A stretch of 28,418 nucleotides of DNA from RGIG5952 sp045603485 (GCA_045603485.1 JAZUMF010000036.1:1-28418), one strand, 5' to 3'; counted from the stretch's first letter, positions 6,216 to 15,373 are shown. Notes: generated from the sequence alone by a model not told the origin. Numbers and translations are program-made.

Positions 6216-9095
6216 ATGCTCACCCCTCTCATAAAAAAAATAAGACAGCTTAAAATCGGCAAATGTGCCATACTTTGGTTCATAATAATTGCCACTTTAG
6301 CCTTATTGTCAATATTTGGAGGTTTTTTAATCGACAAATCTTTTCAACTGCACAAAAAAATACAGCTAAAAATAAGTCATAGACTCATCGAAAAGCATCA
6401 AGTTATCTTTTTATCTACTTTGGACGATTCGGTCCCTATTGATGCGACAAACAACCAGCGAATAAGGCTCTATCAAATCCCATTGGTAAAGGGCAAATAT
6501 GGCAATGGCAGAAGATTGAATCCCGAAAATAAAAATTACAATTTTCAACCAATTGGCGACCCTCGCATATACATAAGGCAATGCGGCACCTACTCTATGT
6601 GGATAAAACCACACGATATTACAAAAAAACAAATTCTGCTAAATGCTAACGGTAGTAATGGCGGATGCCGCCTATTTATAGAAAATAACAACTATGTCTT
6701 TGACTTCCCAAATAATTCCGAAATAAAACCGTCTTATATCCCCATACGGAATTCTACAAATAAATTTTCCCATGTAGCAGTTACCTTTAATCAAAATGAG
6801 ATCTCTCTATATATGGACGGAGAGGTAATGGTTAACCATACAATAACAAACAGCACCATCATAACACCGCGACACTTCAACTTTTCAGCTGAATACTATC
6901 CATTTAACGGGATTTTGGATGATATTGCGATTTGGCAGTGCGCCCTATCGCAAAAAGAAATACAGAAAATTGCGACATCACGCAACGACTTAAAAACAAC
7001 GCTAGAGCCCTTTTGGACTTTTGCCGAAAAAATCTCCCATTGGGGCTCAAATATTGTTCCATCAACATATAGAACCTTGAGCAGAGCCATGCCTCATTTT
7101 TATGGCACATCTCTATTAAAAAAAGATATCCCCACACTATCTTTACGAATGTCCGTAAAGGACGAACGGCATTTTAAAAATCATCACGAAAAATCTCTCA
7201 AGAATGGATATCGGACTAAAAAAGCCGCCAATTTCCGAAAAATTTATGCATTAATCAATAATGAGAAGGTAGAGTTTGAATTAGCACTTGACGATGTATA
7301 CCATTTCCAAAATAGAAGCAAGCGACAGTCATTCCTTTTGAAGGATAAAAGCCAAAAGCTTCTTAATGGCAGTGGAATTGCGAGAATCTACCCACCTGAA
7401 CTTCATTTGGCTTTGCATCCGGATGCACCAAAACCACTCCCCTTAAAATCTAATTTTATTAAACTCTACATAGATGACGGATTCAAAGGTATATATATCA
7501 TTGAACCATTTGATAGAAGTGGAAGCGCATGGATGGCTTATGACGAAAGAAGCTTTTTAGTTCCAAAAACTTTATATCTTGATGGGGCGCCTTCCTACGA
7601 GGATATAGTGCGCCCACAAACCCCGCTTGAATACAATAGAGCAATAACGCTGCTGAATTCCGACTTGCAATTCCCATGGAGCAGGCAGGAAATCAAAGCA
7701 AGGGAACTGCAATGTTTGAGAGCGAGGCAGCAGCTTGGAATAAAAGATTTTAAGCCGTCTATTATGCCTATAAATGATATTCTTGGAGAAAATCGTGCAA
7801 GCCTTTATATTACTCAAAACCTAAAACTTCCTGAAGGAAACTTCAGCTGGGAAAGTTCAGCACCAGAGTTAATTACAAATTCGGGAATCGTAAATCGCCC
7901 CAAGGGACATATTCCAAAGTTTGTAACTATCCATTGTACAGCAGAAGATACTGGCATTACACAGGATTTCATCTTACGCGTGATGCCTATTGAGCAGCCA
8001 ATAGACACATTATTCATTTACATAGGACGGCCGCTATCAAAAACTCAAAGGGCTGATTTCACTTGCCTTCGGATTCCCAAAAATGGAGGTACGCCAGAGT
8101 GGAATATTGGTCTCGGCAGTGAAAATTCAGGTGTAAAGCAGCGGGGAAACACAAGCTATATAAAAGGAAAACGCCGTTCTCTGTTGCTGAAATTTGACAC
8201 TCCTGTTGATTGGTTTGGCTTAAATACCCCTGCACGACATATAATCTTATATTCTGGCTACAGCGACGCAACTCGACTTCGCAATAAAATAGCGTTTGAC
8301 GCATTTTATGCCAGTTTCAACAATGAAGGATTGGTTCCAAGGATTTCGTTTACCGAAGTTTTCATAAATAACGAATATTTCGGCTTATATGAAACAAGCC
8401 AAAGAGTTAAGGATTTTAGCGATCCTGAAACACTCCTCTATAAAGCAAGGGCAAGGGATTTAAGACTTTGGCAATCGTCATCAACCGAGATGCTTGAGTG
8501 TGTGAGCGAGCATTCAAAAACATCAACTGAGCCCTACAAGCCGATATCAGACCTCTTTACATTTGTTGCAACGGCATCCGGCAAAGAATTCGCCGAAAAG
8601 GCTCCAGTGTTGCTCAATATTCCAAATATTCTTTCATACTTTTTAATACTAAACCTTAGCGAAAATTATGACGGTGTAGTTAACAATCAGTATATTGCCT
8701 ATAATCCAAGAACTAAAAAATGGGAGCTTATACCTTGGGATTACGACAAATCATTCTCACCACCATTAAGGGGAAGACTTTTAACAAATTATTTATTCAA
8801 TCGCTGCATTACATTACCGAATGCAAATCTGTTTCTTTGCAAAAAATGGACATCACTACGACAAGGTCCCCTCTCCGATTCTGCCATCGCCGCTAAAATT
8901 GATGAAGACATTTCTCTTATATATCCCTACTTGACAAATGAGCACATCTGGCTGTATTCTAGTCAAGTTGATTCTGCGGATGAATTCCTCACTGACGAGT
9001 TTAAGAAATTAAAAGATACCATACAACAATCCCTATTAAAAATGGATATGCGATACTTGAATAAAACAACCGACTTACCATCACCAGCACAATGA
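6216..9095 (+). CDS. CotH-family protein kinase-like protein with LamG and Ig-like domains
   Basis: The 959-residue product has an N-terminal membrane anchor (about 18-40), so most of it should lie outside the cytoplasm. Residues 85-255 form a LamG/concanavalin-like domain (YSMWIKP, HVAVTF, LYMDGE, GILDDIAIW). Residues 305-435 look like a degenerate CotH N-lobe (ending in FIKLYIDDGFKGIYIIE). Residues 515-592 match an Ig-like bacterial domain (LKLPEGNFSWESSAPE, then SGIVNRP). The main CotH domain follows from about 595: RGNTSY (643-648), EVFINNEYFGLYE (714-726) and the metal-binding WDYDKSF (841-847). CotH in Bacillus spores phosphorylates coat proteins; here the substrate is unknown and sporulation is not implied. 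The gene is clearly more AT-rich than nfnB or aspS, which may indicate different ancestry or relaxed codon selection. Confidence 0.85.
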   Translation: MLTPLIKKIRQLKIGKCAILWFIIIATLALLSIFGGFLIDKSFQLHKKIQLKISHRLIEKHQVIFLSTLDDSVPIDATNNQRIRLYQIPLVKGKYGNGRRLNPENKNYNFQPIGDPRIYIRQCGTYSMWIKPHDITKKQILLNANGSNGGCRLFIENNNYVFDFPNNSEIKPSYIPIRNSTNKFSHVAVTFNQNEISLYMDGEVMVNHTITNSTIITPRHFNFSAEYYPFNGILDDIAIWQCALSQKEIQKIATSRNDLKTTLEPFWTFAEKISHWGSNIVPSTYRTLSRAMPHFYGTSLLKKDIPTLSLRMSVKDERHFKNHHEKSLKNGYRTKKAANFRKIYALINNEKVEFELALDDVYHFQNRSKRQSFLLKDKSQKLLNGSGIARIYPPELHLALHPDAPKPLPLKSNFIKLYIDDGFKGIYIIEPFDRSGSAWMAYDERSFLVPKTLYLDGAPSYEDIVRPQTPLEYNRAITLLNSDLQFPWSRQEIKARELQCLRARQQLGIKDFKPSIMPINDILGENRASLYITQNLKLPEGNFSWESSAPELITNSGIVNRPKGHIPKFVTIHCTAEDTGITQDFILRVMPIEQPIDTLFIYIGRPLSKTQRADFTCLRIPKNGGTPEWNIGLGSENSGVKQRGNTSYIKGKRRSLLLKFDTPVDWFGLNTPARHIILYSGYSDATRLRNKIAFDAFYASFNNEGLVPRISFTEVFINNEYFGLYETSQRVKDFSDPETLLYKARARDLRLWQSSSTEMLECVSEHSKTSTEPYKPISDLFTFVATASGKEFAEKAPVLLNIPNILSYFLILNLSENYDGVVNNQYIAYNPRTKKWELIPWDYDKSFSPPLRGRLLTNYLFNRCITLPNANLFLCKKWTSLRQGPLSDSAIAAKIDEDISLIYPYLTNEHIWLYSSQVDSADEFLTDEFKKLKDTIQQSLLKMDMRYLNKTTDLPSPAQ

Positions 9096-9105
9096 ACGGC
9101 AAAAA

Positions 9106-9903
9106 ATGAATACTTTAACCAACAAACTTAAGCTTTCCCGCCCACTTGCAATCTTTGATATTGAATCGACTGGCCTGAATCCATGGTCCGACCATATCAT
9201 TGAACTCGCTATCGTCCGAGTTGAAGTCACGGGCAGGCAATCTGAATATACATTTCTTGTAAAACCTCCGATATCAATTCCAAAAGAGACAACCATGATT
9301 CATGGGATAACTGACGAGGATGTGGCAGATTGTCCATCCTTTGCCGGTATTGTCGATGAGGTTGACAACATTTTAGCCGGTTGCGATTTGGCGGGATATA
9401 ATGTTCTTCACTTTGACATTCCACTTCTTGAAGAGGAATTCAAGCGTTGCGGACGCGATCTTCTCGTCAATGAAAGACATGTCCTTGATGCGCAAAAAAT
9501 ATACCATAAAAAAGAACCGCGCAATCTTTCCGCGGCCTTGAGGTTTTTCTGCGGCAAAGAACATATAGACGCCCATGGGGCAAAATCTGACGCCCTAGCG
9601 ACATTGGATGTTATTTGTGGCGAATTTGAGAAATATGATGATCTTCCTAAGTCAATTGAAGAAATTGAACGGGAATTCAACGATATTGACCCTGACAATA
9701 TCGATCGGGCTGGACGCTTCAAATGGGAAAATGGAGAGGCTGTTGTAAATTTTGGAAAGAAGAAGGGCGTTCCTCTTCGCGAGCTCTATGCTGAAAAAGG
9801 GCAAGCCTTTTTGAAATGGATGTTAAAGGCAAATTTCCCCTCTGAAACGCATGAGATTGTCCGAAAGGCTATGAATGGGGTCTTTCCCGAGCGCAAACAA
9901 TAA
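9106..9903 (+). CDS. DEDDh 3'-5' exonuclease (DnaQ/ExoX-like)
   Basis: The 265-residue product carries the DEDDh fold of DNA polymerase III epsilon-type exonucleases. Exo I is FDIEST with Asp18 and Glu20, Exo II is HFD with Asp104, and Exo III is HGAKSD with His157 and Asp162. All catalytic residues are present. Residues 205-260 form an extra small domain (FKWENGEAVVNFGKKKGVPLREL) like that found at the C terminus of ExoX-type nucleases. It should remove nucleotides from DNA or RNA 3' ends in repair or end trimming. Its place between a surface-protein gene and glycosyltransferase genes has no evident functional reason. It begins 10 bases after the CotH stop. Confidence 0.88.
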   Translation: MNTLTNKLKLSRPLAIFDIESTGLNPWSDHIIELAIVRVEVTGRQSEYTFLVKPPISIPKETTMIHGITDEDVADCPSFAGIVDEVDNILAGCDLAGYNVLHFDIPLLEEEFKRCGRDLLVNERHVLDAQKIYHKKEPRNLSAALRFFCGKEHIDAHGAKSDALATLDVICGEFEKYDDLPKSIEEIEREFNDIDPDNIDRAGRFKWENGEAVVNFGKKKGVPLRELYAEKGQAFLKWMLKANFPSETHEIVRKAMNGVFPERKQ

Positions 9904-9918
9904 TGAAAAGGGAACAAA

Positions 9919-11019
9919 ATGGATAGCTCCAATAAGTTTGCAATCATTATCCCGGCCCTAAATCCCCCATTAAGGCTGGTTGATTATGTTAAAGAATTGC
10001 GAACCTTATTGAAATATCCGATTATCCTTGTAGACGATGGCAGCCGTCAAGAGGAAAAACCAATTTTTGAAGAATGTAAAAAAAGCGCATCAGATGTCAC
10101 CATACTCACACACGATATCAATCGAGGAAAAGGACGAGCCTTAAAGACGGCGTTCTCGTATCTTTTGGACAAATACCCAGATATCAAAGGATGCATAACC
10201 TGCGACAGCGACGGACAGCATCGTGCAGTAGATGTGGTAAAATGCTTTGCAGCTTTAGAACAAAATCCAGAGGCCTTGGTACTTGGTTGCCGTACCTTTA
10301 ACTTGGAGCATGTGCCATGGAGAAGCCGCTTTGGCAATCAGACAATGAACAAGCTCTTTCGCATTTTTACAAAGCAAGACTTTCAGGACACGCAAACAGG
10401 TCTCAGAGCAATTCCAACATCGTTTATGCGTGAGTTAATTGATTGTCCTGGCGAACGATTTGAATATGAAACTTATATGCTCCTGATGATTAAGAATCGC
10501 CCATTAGTGCAAGTTCCAATAGAAACTATCTATTTAGACGGCAATTCAGAATCACACTTCAATCCGATAAAGGATTCAATTAAGATTTCGGCAATTATTA
10601 TTCGTTACGGACTTGCAAAATTCTTTAAATTCGTTGCCGTCTCGCTTCTGTCGTTTGGTGTCGACATAGCTGTTTTCTCATTGTTGTATTACATTGTCTT
10701 TTCAGGTGAAACACAGGGGCGTCTGCTGCTGTCGGTTGTCATAGCACGAATAATTTCACTTTGCTTCAACTATCTTTGCAATCGCAATTATGTATTCAAA
10801 AATAAAAATGGCGGAGTCGCAGATATCTCTACATTTTTAAGATACCTTTCACTTGCAATGGTAATTATGGGAGCCTCATATCTTCTAACAAAAGGAACCG
10901 CTCTTCTAATAAAAAATTCAGAATGCGCCGTATCTTTTATCAAAATCGCTGTTGACTTAATCTTGTTCATTTTAAGTTACACAGTACAGAAAAGGCTTAT
11001 CTTTATACATAAAGACTAA
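9919..11019 (+). CDS. GT2 glycosyltransferase fused to a GtrA membrane domain
   Basis: The 366-residue product has an N-terminal family 2 glycosyltransferase domain (about 5-220), with FAIIIPALN (8-15), VDDGS (38-42) and the nucleotide-sugar DxD in CDSDGQH (95-101). It resembles polyprenyl-phosphate sugar transferases of the DPM1 type. Residues 230-362 form a GtrA-like domain with four predicted membrane helices (KFFKFVAVSLLSFGVDIAVF at the first). GtrA proteins are thought to move lipid-linked sugars across the inner membrane, so one chain may make and flip an undecaprenyl-phosphate sugar for surface glycans. It lies 15 bases after the exonuclease gene, with an AAAGGGAA site before the ATG. 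Confidence 0.88.
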   Translation: MDSSNKFAIIIPALNPPLRLVDYVKELRTLLKYPIILVDDGSRQEEKPIFEECKKSASDVTILTHDINRGKGRALKTAFSYLLDKYPDIKGCITCDSDGQHRAVDVVKCFAALEQNPEALVLGCRTFNLEHVPWRSRFGNQTMNKLFRIFTKQDFQDTQTGLRAIPTSFMRELIDCPGERFEYETYMLLMIKNRPLVQVPIETIYLDGNSESHFNPIKDSIKISAIIIRYGLAKFFKFVAVSLLSFGVDIAVFSLLYYIVFSGETQGRLLLSVVIARIISLCFNYLCNRNYVFKNKNGGVADISTFLRYLSLAMVIMGASYLLTKGTALLIKNSECAVSFIKIAVDLILFILSYTVQKRLIFIHKD

Positions 11020-11033
11020 TTTTATGATATAAT
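11004..11033 (+). promoter_or_regulatory. Candidate extended -10 promoter of rfbC
   Basis: ATGATATAAT (11024-11033) is an extended -10 (TGA then TATAAT). A weak -35, TATACA (11004-11009), lies 18 bases upstream. Transcription would start near 11040, giving a 30-base leader before the rfbC ATG. The same ten bases, ATGATATAAT, occur in front of aspS. Confidence 0.5.
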
Positions 11034-11069
11034 AGATGCTAGATTTCACTATTCATTGCAATTTTTACT

Positions 11070-11618
11070 ATGCCATTTGACTTTCAATCAACGAAGATTC
11101 CTGATGTCATCATCGTAACCCCAAAGGTTTTCGGTGATGCCCGCGGTTATTTTTGTGAGACTTACCATAAAGAGGCCTTTAATGAAGCCGGCATTTTTGC
11201 AGACTTTGTTCAGGACAACCATTCTTATTCTCAAAAACATGTCCTTCGCGGGCTCCACTGGCAGGCGGCACCTCACACTCAAGGCAAATTGGTATCTGCA
11301 ATAAACGGAACAATTTGGGATGTTGCCGTAGACATTCGTCAAAATTCCAGTACATACGGTCAATGGGTCGGAGTTGAGCTTTCAGGCGACAATAAAAAGA
11401 TGCTGTGGATTCCAGAGGGTTTTGCCCATGGCTTTGTCGTTCTCAGCGATGAAGTTCACCTCATCTACAAATGCACAGACTTTTATAACCCTCAATCTGA
11501 AAGGTCTTGCATTTGGAATGACCTGGATTTGAAAATTGATTGGCCGATAAATTTCCAACCGACAATTTCTGACAAAGACTCCAAAGCCCCACTTTTTTCT
11601 TCAATCCAACCATTGTAA
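11070..11618 (+). CDS. rfbC: dTDP-4-dehydrorhamnose 3,5-epimerase
   Basis: The 182-residue product is full length for RmlC/RfbC. It shows the cupin core with GDARGYFCETYH (22-33), QDNHSYSQKHVLRGLHWQ (48-65) containing catalytic His63, and WIPEGFAHGF (113-122). The active-site tyrosine region is LIYKCTDFY (131-139). The enzyme converts dTDP-4-keto-6-deoxyglucose to the L-lyxo epimer, the third step of dTDP-L-rhamnose synthesis, in the cytoplasm. rfbD, which does the next step, is two genes downstream, while rfbA and rfbB are not in this window. No clear ribosome binding site precedes the ATG. Confidence 0.95.
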   Translation: MPFDFQSTKIPDVIIVTPKVFGDARGYFCETYHKEAFNEAGIFADFVQDNHSYSQKHVLRGLHWQAAPHTQGKLVSAINGTIWDVAVDIRQNSSTYGQWVGVELSGDNKKMLWIPEGFAHGFVVLSDEVHLIYKCTDFYNPQSERSCIWNDLDLKIDWPINFQPTISDKDSKAPLFSSIQPL

Positions 11619-11627
11619 GGTATAACT

Positions 11628-12263
11628 ATGAAATACTTCGCAAACATGACTGTAGTTGCACTTTTCGGTTTAACCGCACTTCTTTGTGGCTGTGATGGCG
11701 GTGGCGATAGTGGCAGTTCATTTGATATAGGCAGCAATGATCCGAATGTCATCGTCTGTATTGGTGACTCAATAACTCAAGGTTATGCCTGTGAAGGTGC
11801 GCCATACCCCTCTTATCTGGCGGCTCTGACGGGGAAAAGCGTAAGGAATGGTGGAATTGCTGGAGCGCAGATGCACGATGGTATCAATTCAGCACAAGCG
11901 GCATTAGGTGTAAAGCCAGGATATATGTGCATAATGTATGGATCAAATGACGCAATCAGAGAACGCGATATTGAAGAGGTTGTCAGCTCACTTACGACAA
12001 TAATTGAATTATGCCGTGCTAACCAGACAATCCCCATCGTAGCCCTCCCCCCTCCGCAAACTGGAGAACATGCCATCTTTAACGGCAAACTGGATAGAAT
12101 TAACGAGGCTATCAAAAACACCTGCGACAGCTTAGGAGTTAAGTGCGTAGATGTCAATCGCGCCTTCGGAGACACTCCCGAAATTTATCAGACTTCAGAT
12201 GGACTCCACCCGAATGCTGAAGGTTCCCAGATTATCGCACAGCAGTTTGCAAGGTGCTTCTAG
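11628..12263 (+). CDS. SGNH/GDSL hydrolase lipoprotein
   Basis: The 211-residue product begins with a lipoprotein signal whose lipobox ends LCGC at Cys22. A Gly/Ser-rich linker (23-37) follows. The four SGNH blocks are present: CIGDSITQG (44-52, nucleophile Ser48), GIAG (76-79), YGSND (104-108, Asn107) and DGLHPNAEG (191-199, Asp191 and His194). It should be an envelope-anchored esterase or deacetylase. Its position between two rhamnose-synthesis genes suggests that it may remove acyl groups from a surface glycan, which is inference. An AAGG site precedes the ATG. Confidence 0.9.
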   Translation: MKYFANMTVVALFGLTALLCGCDGGGDSGSSFDIGSNDPNVIVCIGDSITQGYACEGAPYPSYLAALTGKSVRNGGIAGAQMHDGINSAQAALGVKPGYMCIMYGSNDAIRERDIEEVVSSLTTIIELCRANQTIPIVALPPPQTGEHAIFNGKLDRINEAIKNTCDSLGVKCVDVNRAFGDTPEIYQTSDGLHPNAEGSQIIAQQFARCF

Positions 12264-12305
12264 CTGACAAAATTTTCCATTGGCATTTGTACCGAGCGTA
12301 ATACT

Positions 12306-13178
12306 ATGAAAAAGCTGCTTATACTTGGAGCCAATGGACAACTTGGACAGGACTGCAAAAAGCTTTTCCAAAATGACTATGATGTTGTGGCGCTGGATTT
12401 GCCCGACATAGACATCACCAGTGCGGATTCGCTCGCCTCTATCATAAAAAAAGTTAAACCTGAGATTGTTGTCAACTGTGCGGCTTGGACCGCAGTTGAC
12501 AAGGCTGAAGACAACGAAGAACTTTGCCGAAGAATCAACTCTGATGGTCCCAAAAACATAATCAATGCACTTAATGGCACAAATGCCATACTTGTTCACA
12601 TTTCAACCGACTATGTTTTTGACGGCACAAAGCCACTTTTTTCTGCTTACACTGAAGACGATGAAACAAACCCTGTGAGCGTCTATGGGCGCACCAAACG
12701 CGAAGGTGAATTACCCGTTCTAGCATACAAAAATGGCGCGGTCCTTCGCACAGCATGGCTCTACGGCGAATCGGGGAATAATTTCCTCCGCACGATGCTG
12801 AAGCTCTCAATGCATGATCGTCCAATACGCGTGGTAGCAGATCAATGGGGCTCTCCAACCTCATCTGCCTCACTGGCAAAACAGATTGGCACCTTACTTC
12901 AGAGCTTTACACCGGGGCTCTATCACGCCACATCGCAAGGCTATTGCAATTGGTATCAGTTGACGATACGCTTCTTTGAGGCCGCAGGAATTAAACATGA
13001 AGTAATCCCCATAACTACGGCAGAATATCCTACGCCCGCAAAGCGGCCCACCAACTCAATTTTAGAAAATAAAAATTTTCAAAGATTGGGAATTGATGTA
13101 ATGCCAAACTGGGAAGATGAAGTAGATGCCTTTGCAAAACGCGTGGCACCGCTCTGGCGAAAAGAATTAGAGGCGTAA
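12306..13178 (+). CDS. rfbD: dTDP-4-dehydrorhamnose reductase
   Basis: The 290-residue product is full length for RmlD/RfbD. It has the N-terminal NADPH site GANGQLGQD (8-16), VVNCAAWTAVDKAE (55-68), HISTDYVFDG (98-107), and catalytic YGRTK with Tyr127 and Lys131. It reduces the 4-keto group in the last step of dTDP-L-rhamnose synthesis. It shares the operon with rfbC, separated by the SGNH gene. Its final 12 bases (13167-13178) overlap the end of the convergent SDR gene, and no terminator is visible between them. Confidence 0.95.
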   Translation: MKKLLILGANGQLGQDCKKLFQNDYDVVALDLPDIDITSADSLASIIKKVKPEIVVNCAAWTAVDKAEDNEELCRRINSDGPKNIINALNGTNAILVHISTDYVFDGTKPLFSAYTEDDETNPVSVYGRTKREGELPVLAYKNGAVLRTAWLYGESGNNFLRTMLKLSMHDRPIRVVADQWGSPTSSASLAKQIGTLLQSFTPGLYHATSQGYCNWYQLTIRFFEAAGIKHEVIPITTAEYPTPAKRPTNSILENKNFQRLGIDVMPNWEDEVDAFAKRVAPLWRKELEA

Positions 13179-13949
13179 AACCGTCATTCCGCCATCAACA
13201 TTGATGACTTGACCTGTGGAATATCCAAAAGCACCAGAGGCAAGCGACGCAATGACAGCCCCGACATCATCTGGTTCACCCCATCTGTTTTGAAGTGTCA
13301 AACCATCTGCGATAAGCTTATCATACTTGGCTGTCACGCAAGCCGTCATATCGGAGTGCACAACACCAGGCCGCACTTCGTAGGCCATAATACCAAACTC
13401 GGCAAGGCGACAAGCCCAAAGCTTTGTCGCCATAGCGACACCCGCTTTTGAAATGCAATATTCGCCGCGAGAAATACTTGCATAATCCGCTGAAACGGAT
13501 CCGGTATTTATAATACAGCGAAAGCGATTAGACTTGCCCTTGGCAACCATACGGCGAGCGACTGCCTGAGTAAGAAAGAATGGCCCCTCAAGATTAATCG
13601 CCATCACTCGGGCAAAGCTCTCCTGTGTCATTTCAAGGATATCAGACCGCACCTCGGGAGCTACTCCTGCATTATTGACAAGGACATCTGGAACGCCGAA
13701 AGCCTCCTCAACCCTTGAAAGCATAGCCTCGCGCTCATCGGCAGATGAAATATCGCACGAAAAATATTCCGCAACGGCGCCCTCGGCTCGAATAAGCGAC
13801 ATGGCGTCCGCAACCTTGTTTGGAGCACTGCGACCGCACACGGCGACATAAAAGCCCTGCCTCGCAAGAGCAATTGAAATGCCAAGCCCAATACCTCGTG
13901 CACCACCCGTCACAAGTGCGACACCGCAATTAGACCTGCCATTATCCAT
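13167..13949 (-). CDS. Short-chain dehydrogenase/reductase (FabG-like)
   Basis: The 260-residue product is a classical SDR: TGGARGIG (14-21) for the dinucleotide, NNAG (92-95), Asn119, a Ser at 151 or 153, and catalytic YCISK with Tyr164 and Lys168. The C terminus has INVDGG. It resembles 3-oxoacyl-ACP reductases, but the family is broad and the substrate cannot be read from the sequence. It follows nfnB at 8 bases, so it is the third gene of the nfnA-nfnB operon and may use the NADPH that Nfn produces; this is inference. Its 3' end overlaps rfbD by 12 bases in the opposite direction. Confidence 0.88.
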   Translation of the reverse strand: MDNGRSNCGVALVTGGARGIGLGISIALARQGFYVAVCGRSAPNKVADAMSLIRAEGAVAEYFSCDISSADEREAMLSRVEEAFGVPDVLVNNAGVAPEVRSDILEMTQESFARVMAINLEGPFFLTQAVARRMVAKGKSNRFRCIINTGSVSADYASISRGEYCISKAGVAMATKLWACRLAEFGIMAYEVRPGVVHSDMTACVTAKYDKLIADGLTLQNRWGEPDDVGAVIASLASGAFGYSTGQVINVDGGMTVLRL

Positions 13950-13957
13950 AAAATCTC

Positions 13958-15373
13958 CTACTTAGACATCAGATATTCATTAATCGCAGCTGCGGCACGC
14001 CTGCCCTCACCCATAGCGAGAATAACCGTTGCTGCGCCAAGGACGATATCTCCACCGGCATAGATGCCATCGATAGAGGTCTTTCCATTCTCGTCGACGA
14101 TTATATTGCCGCGCTTATTGACGGCAAGGCCTTCGGTAGAACGGGAAATCAAAGGATTGGAGCCGTTACCGATAGCGACAATAACAGTATCGACATCAAA
14201 GGTGAAGGCGCTATAAGGAATTTCAACCGGACTGCGGCGCCCCGAAGCATCAGGCTCGCCTAACTCAAAACGGACACACTTGATAGCACGCACGCATCCG
14301 TTCTCGTTGCCGATAATCTCAACGGCATTCTCAAGCATATGGAAGATAACGCCCTCCTCCTTGGCATGATGCACCTCCTCAATACGAGCGGGCATCTCCT
14401 TCTCGGTGCGGCGATAAATCAGATGCACTTCTTCAGCGCCGAGGCGTAGAGCCATACGAGCGGCATCCATAGCAACATTGCCACCACCAAGGACGGCAAC
14501 CTTCTTTGAGATGACGGCGGGAGTATGAGAATGCTCCTTGTCATATGCCTTCATCAAATTTGCACGGGTCAAATATTCATTGGCAGAATAGACACCGACC
14601 AAATTCTCGCCGGGAATACCCATAAATTTCGGTAGGCCCGCACCGGTGCCAATAAAGACAGCATCAAAGCCATCCTTCTCTATGAAATCAGAAATCTTGC
14701 GTGTACGGCCGACTACAAAATTAGTCTCAAGCTTGACTCCCATAGCCTTAAGGCCGTCAATCTCATTCTGCACAATTGATTTAGGGAGACGGAACTCGGG
14801 AATTCCATAGACCAAAACACCGCCTGGCTTATGAAACGCCTCGAAAATCGTAACATCGTGGCCAGCGCGGCGCAAATCCGCGGCGGCGGTAATACCTGAC
14901 GGGCCGGAACCGACGACGGCAACCTTCTTACCGGTCTCAGCCATAACCTCCGCCGGCTTTTGCTTGCCGCTCTCACGCTGCAGATCTGCCAAAAAACGCT
15001 CAACACGGCCAATGGCGACAGACTTGTTCACATCCTTAAGAGCCTTACCTAAAGTGCAATTCTTTTGGCATTGACTCTCCTGAGGACACACGCGGCCACA
15101 AACTGCCGGAAGAAGTGAGCTGTTTCTGATAATTGCAATAGCCTCATCAAATTCACCGTTAGCGGTCTTCTCAAGGAATTCGGGGATATGCACACCCACA
15201 GGGCAACCGGCCATGCACGGAGCATTCTTGCATTGCAGGCAACGACTTGCCTCCAAGCGGGCCTGTTCCTCTGAATAACCCAATGCAACCTCAAGCATAT
15301 TATTGCGGCGCACCTCTGGACTCTGGCTCGGCATCTCCTGAGCTGGAATAGCCATTTTTTCTTTTGGAGTCAT
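13958..15373 (-). CDS. nfnB: NADH-dependent ferredoxin:NADP+ oxidoreductase, large subunit
   Basis: The 471-residue product is homologous to the glutamate synthase small subunit and to NfnB. Two Cys groups for [4Fe-4S] clusters are at 45, 48, 53, 57 (CLQCKNAPCMAGCP) and 92, 96, 102, 106. An FAD site, GSGPSG (155-160), and a second dinucleotide site, GGGNVAMDAARMALRLGAEE (near 295), follow. GGDIVLGAATVILAMGEGR near the C terminus is the second FAD-contact motif. Because the gene sits directly behind an NfnA/PyrK-type subunit, not a GltB subunit, I assign it to the bifurcating transhydrogenase Nfn, which couples NADH and reduced ferredoxin to two NADP+. The alternative is a sulfide dehydrogenase or a stand-alone GltD-like protein. 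Confidence 0.88.
   Translation of the reverse strand: MTPKEKMAIPAQEMPSQSPEVRRNNMLEVALGYSEEQARLEASRCLQCKNAPCMAGCPVGVHIPEFLEKTANGEFDEAIAIIRNSSLLPAVCGRVCPQESQCQKNCTLGKALKDVNKSVAIGRVERFLADLQRESGKQKPAEVMAETGKKVAVVGSGPSGITAAADLRRAGHDVTIFEAFHKPGGVLVYGIPEFRLPKSIVQNEIDGLKAMGVKLETNFVVGRTRKISDFIEKDGFDAVFIGTGAGLPKFMGIPGENLVGVYSANEYLTRANLMKAYDKEHSHTPAVISKKVAVLGGGNVAMDAARMALRLGAEEVHLIYRRTEKEMPARIEEVHHAKEEGVIFHMLENAVEIIGNENGCVRAIKCVRFELGEPDASGRRSPVEIPYSAFTFDVDTVIVAIGNGSNPLISRSTEGLAVNKRGNIIVDENGKTSIDGIYAGGDIVLGAATVILAMGEGRRAAAAINEYLMSK

Noticed and set aside
13958..15373. Annotation as glutamate synthase small subunit (gltD)
   Set aside because: No large subunit is present and the gene is directly behind an NfnA-type subunit with Asp/Cys [2Fe-2S] ligands, so Nfn is the better reading.
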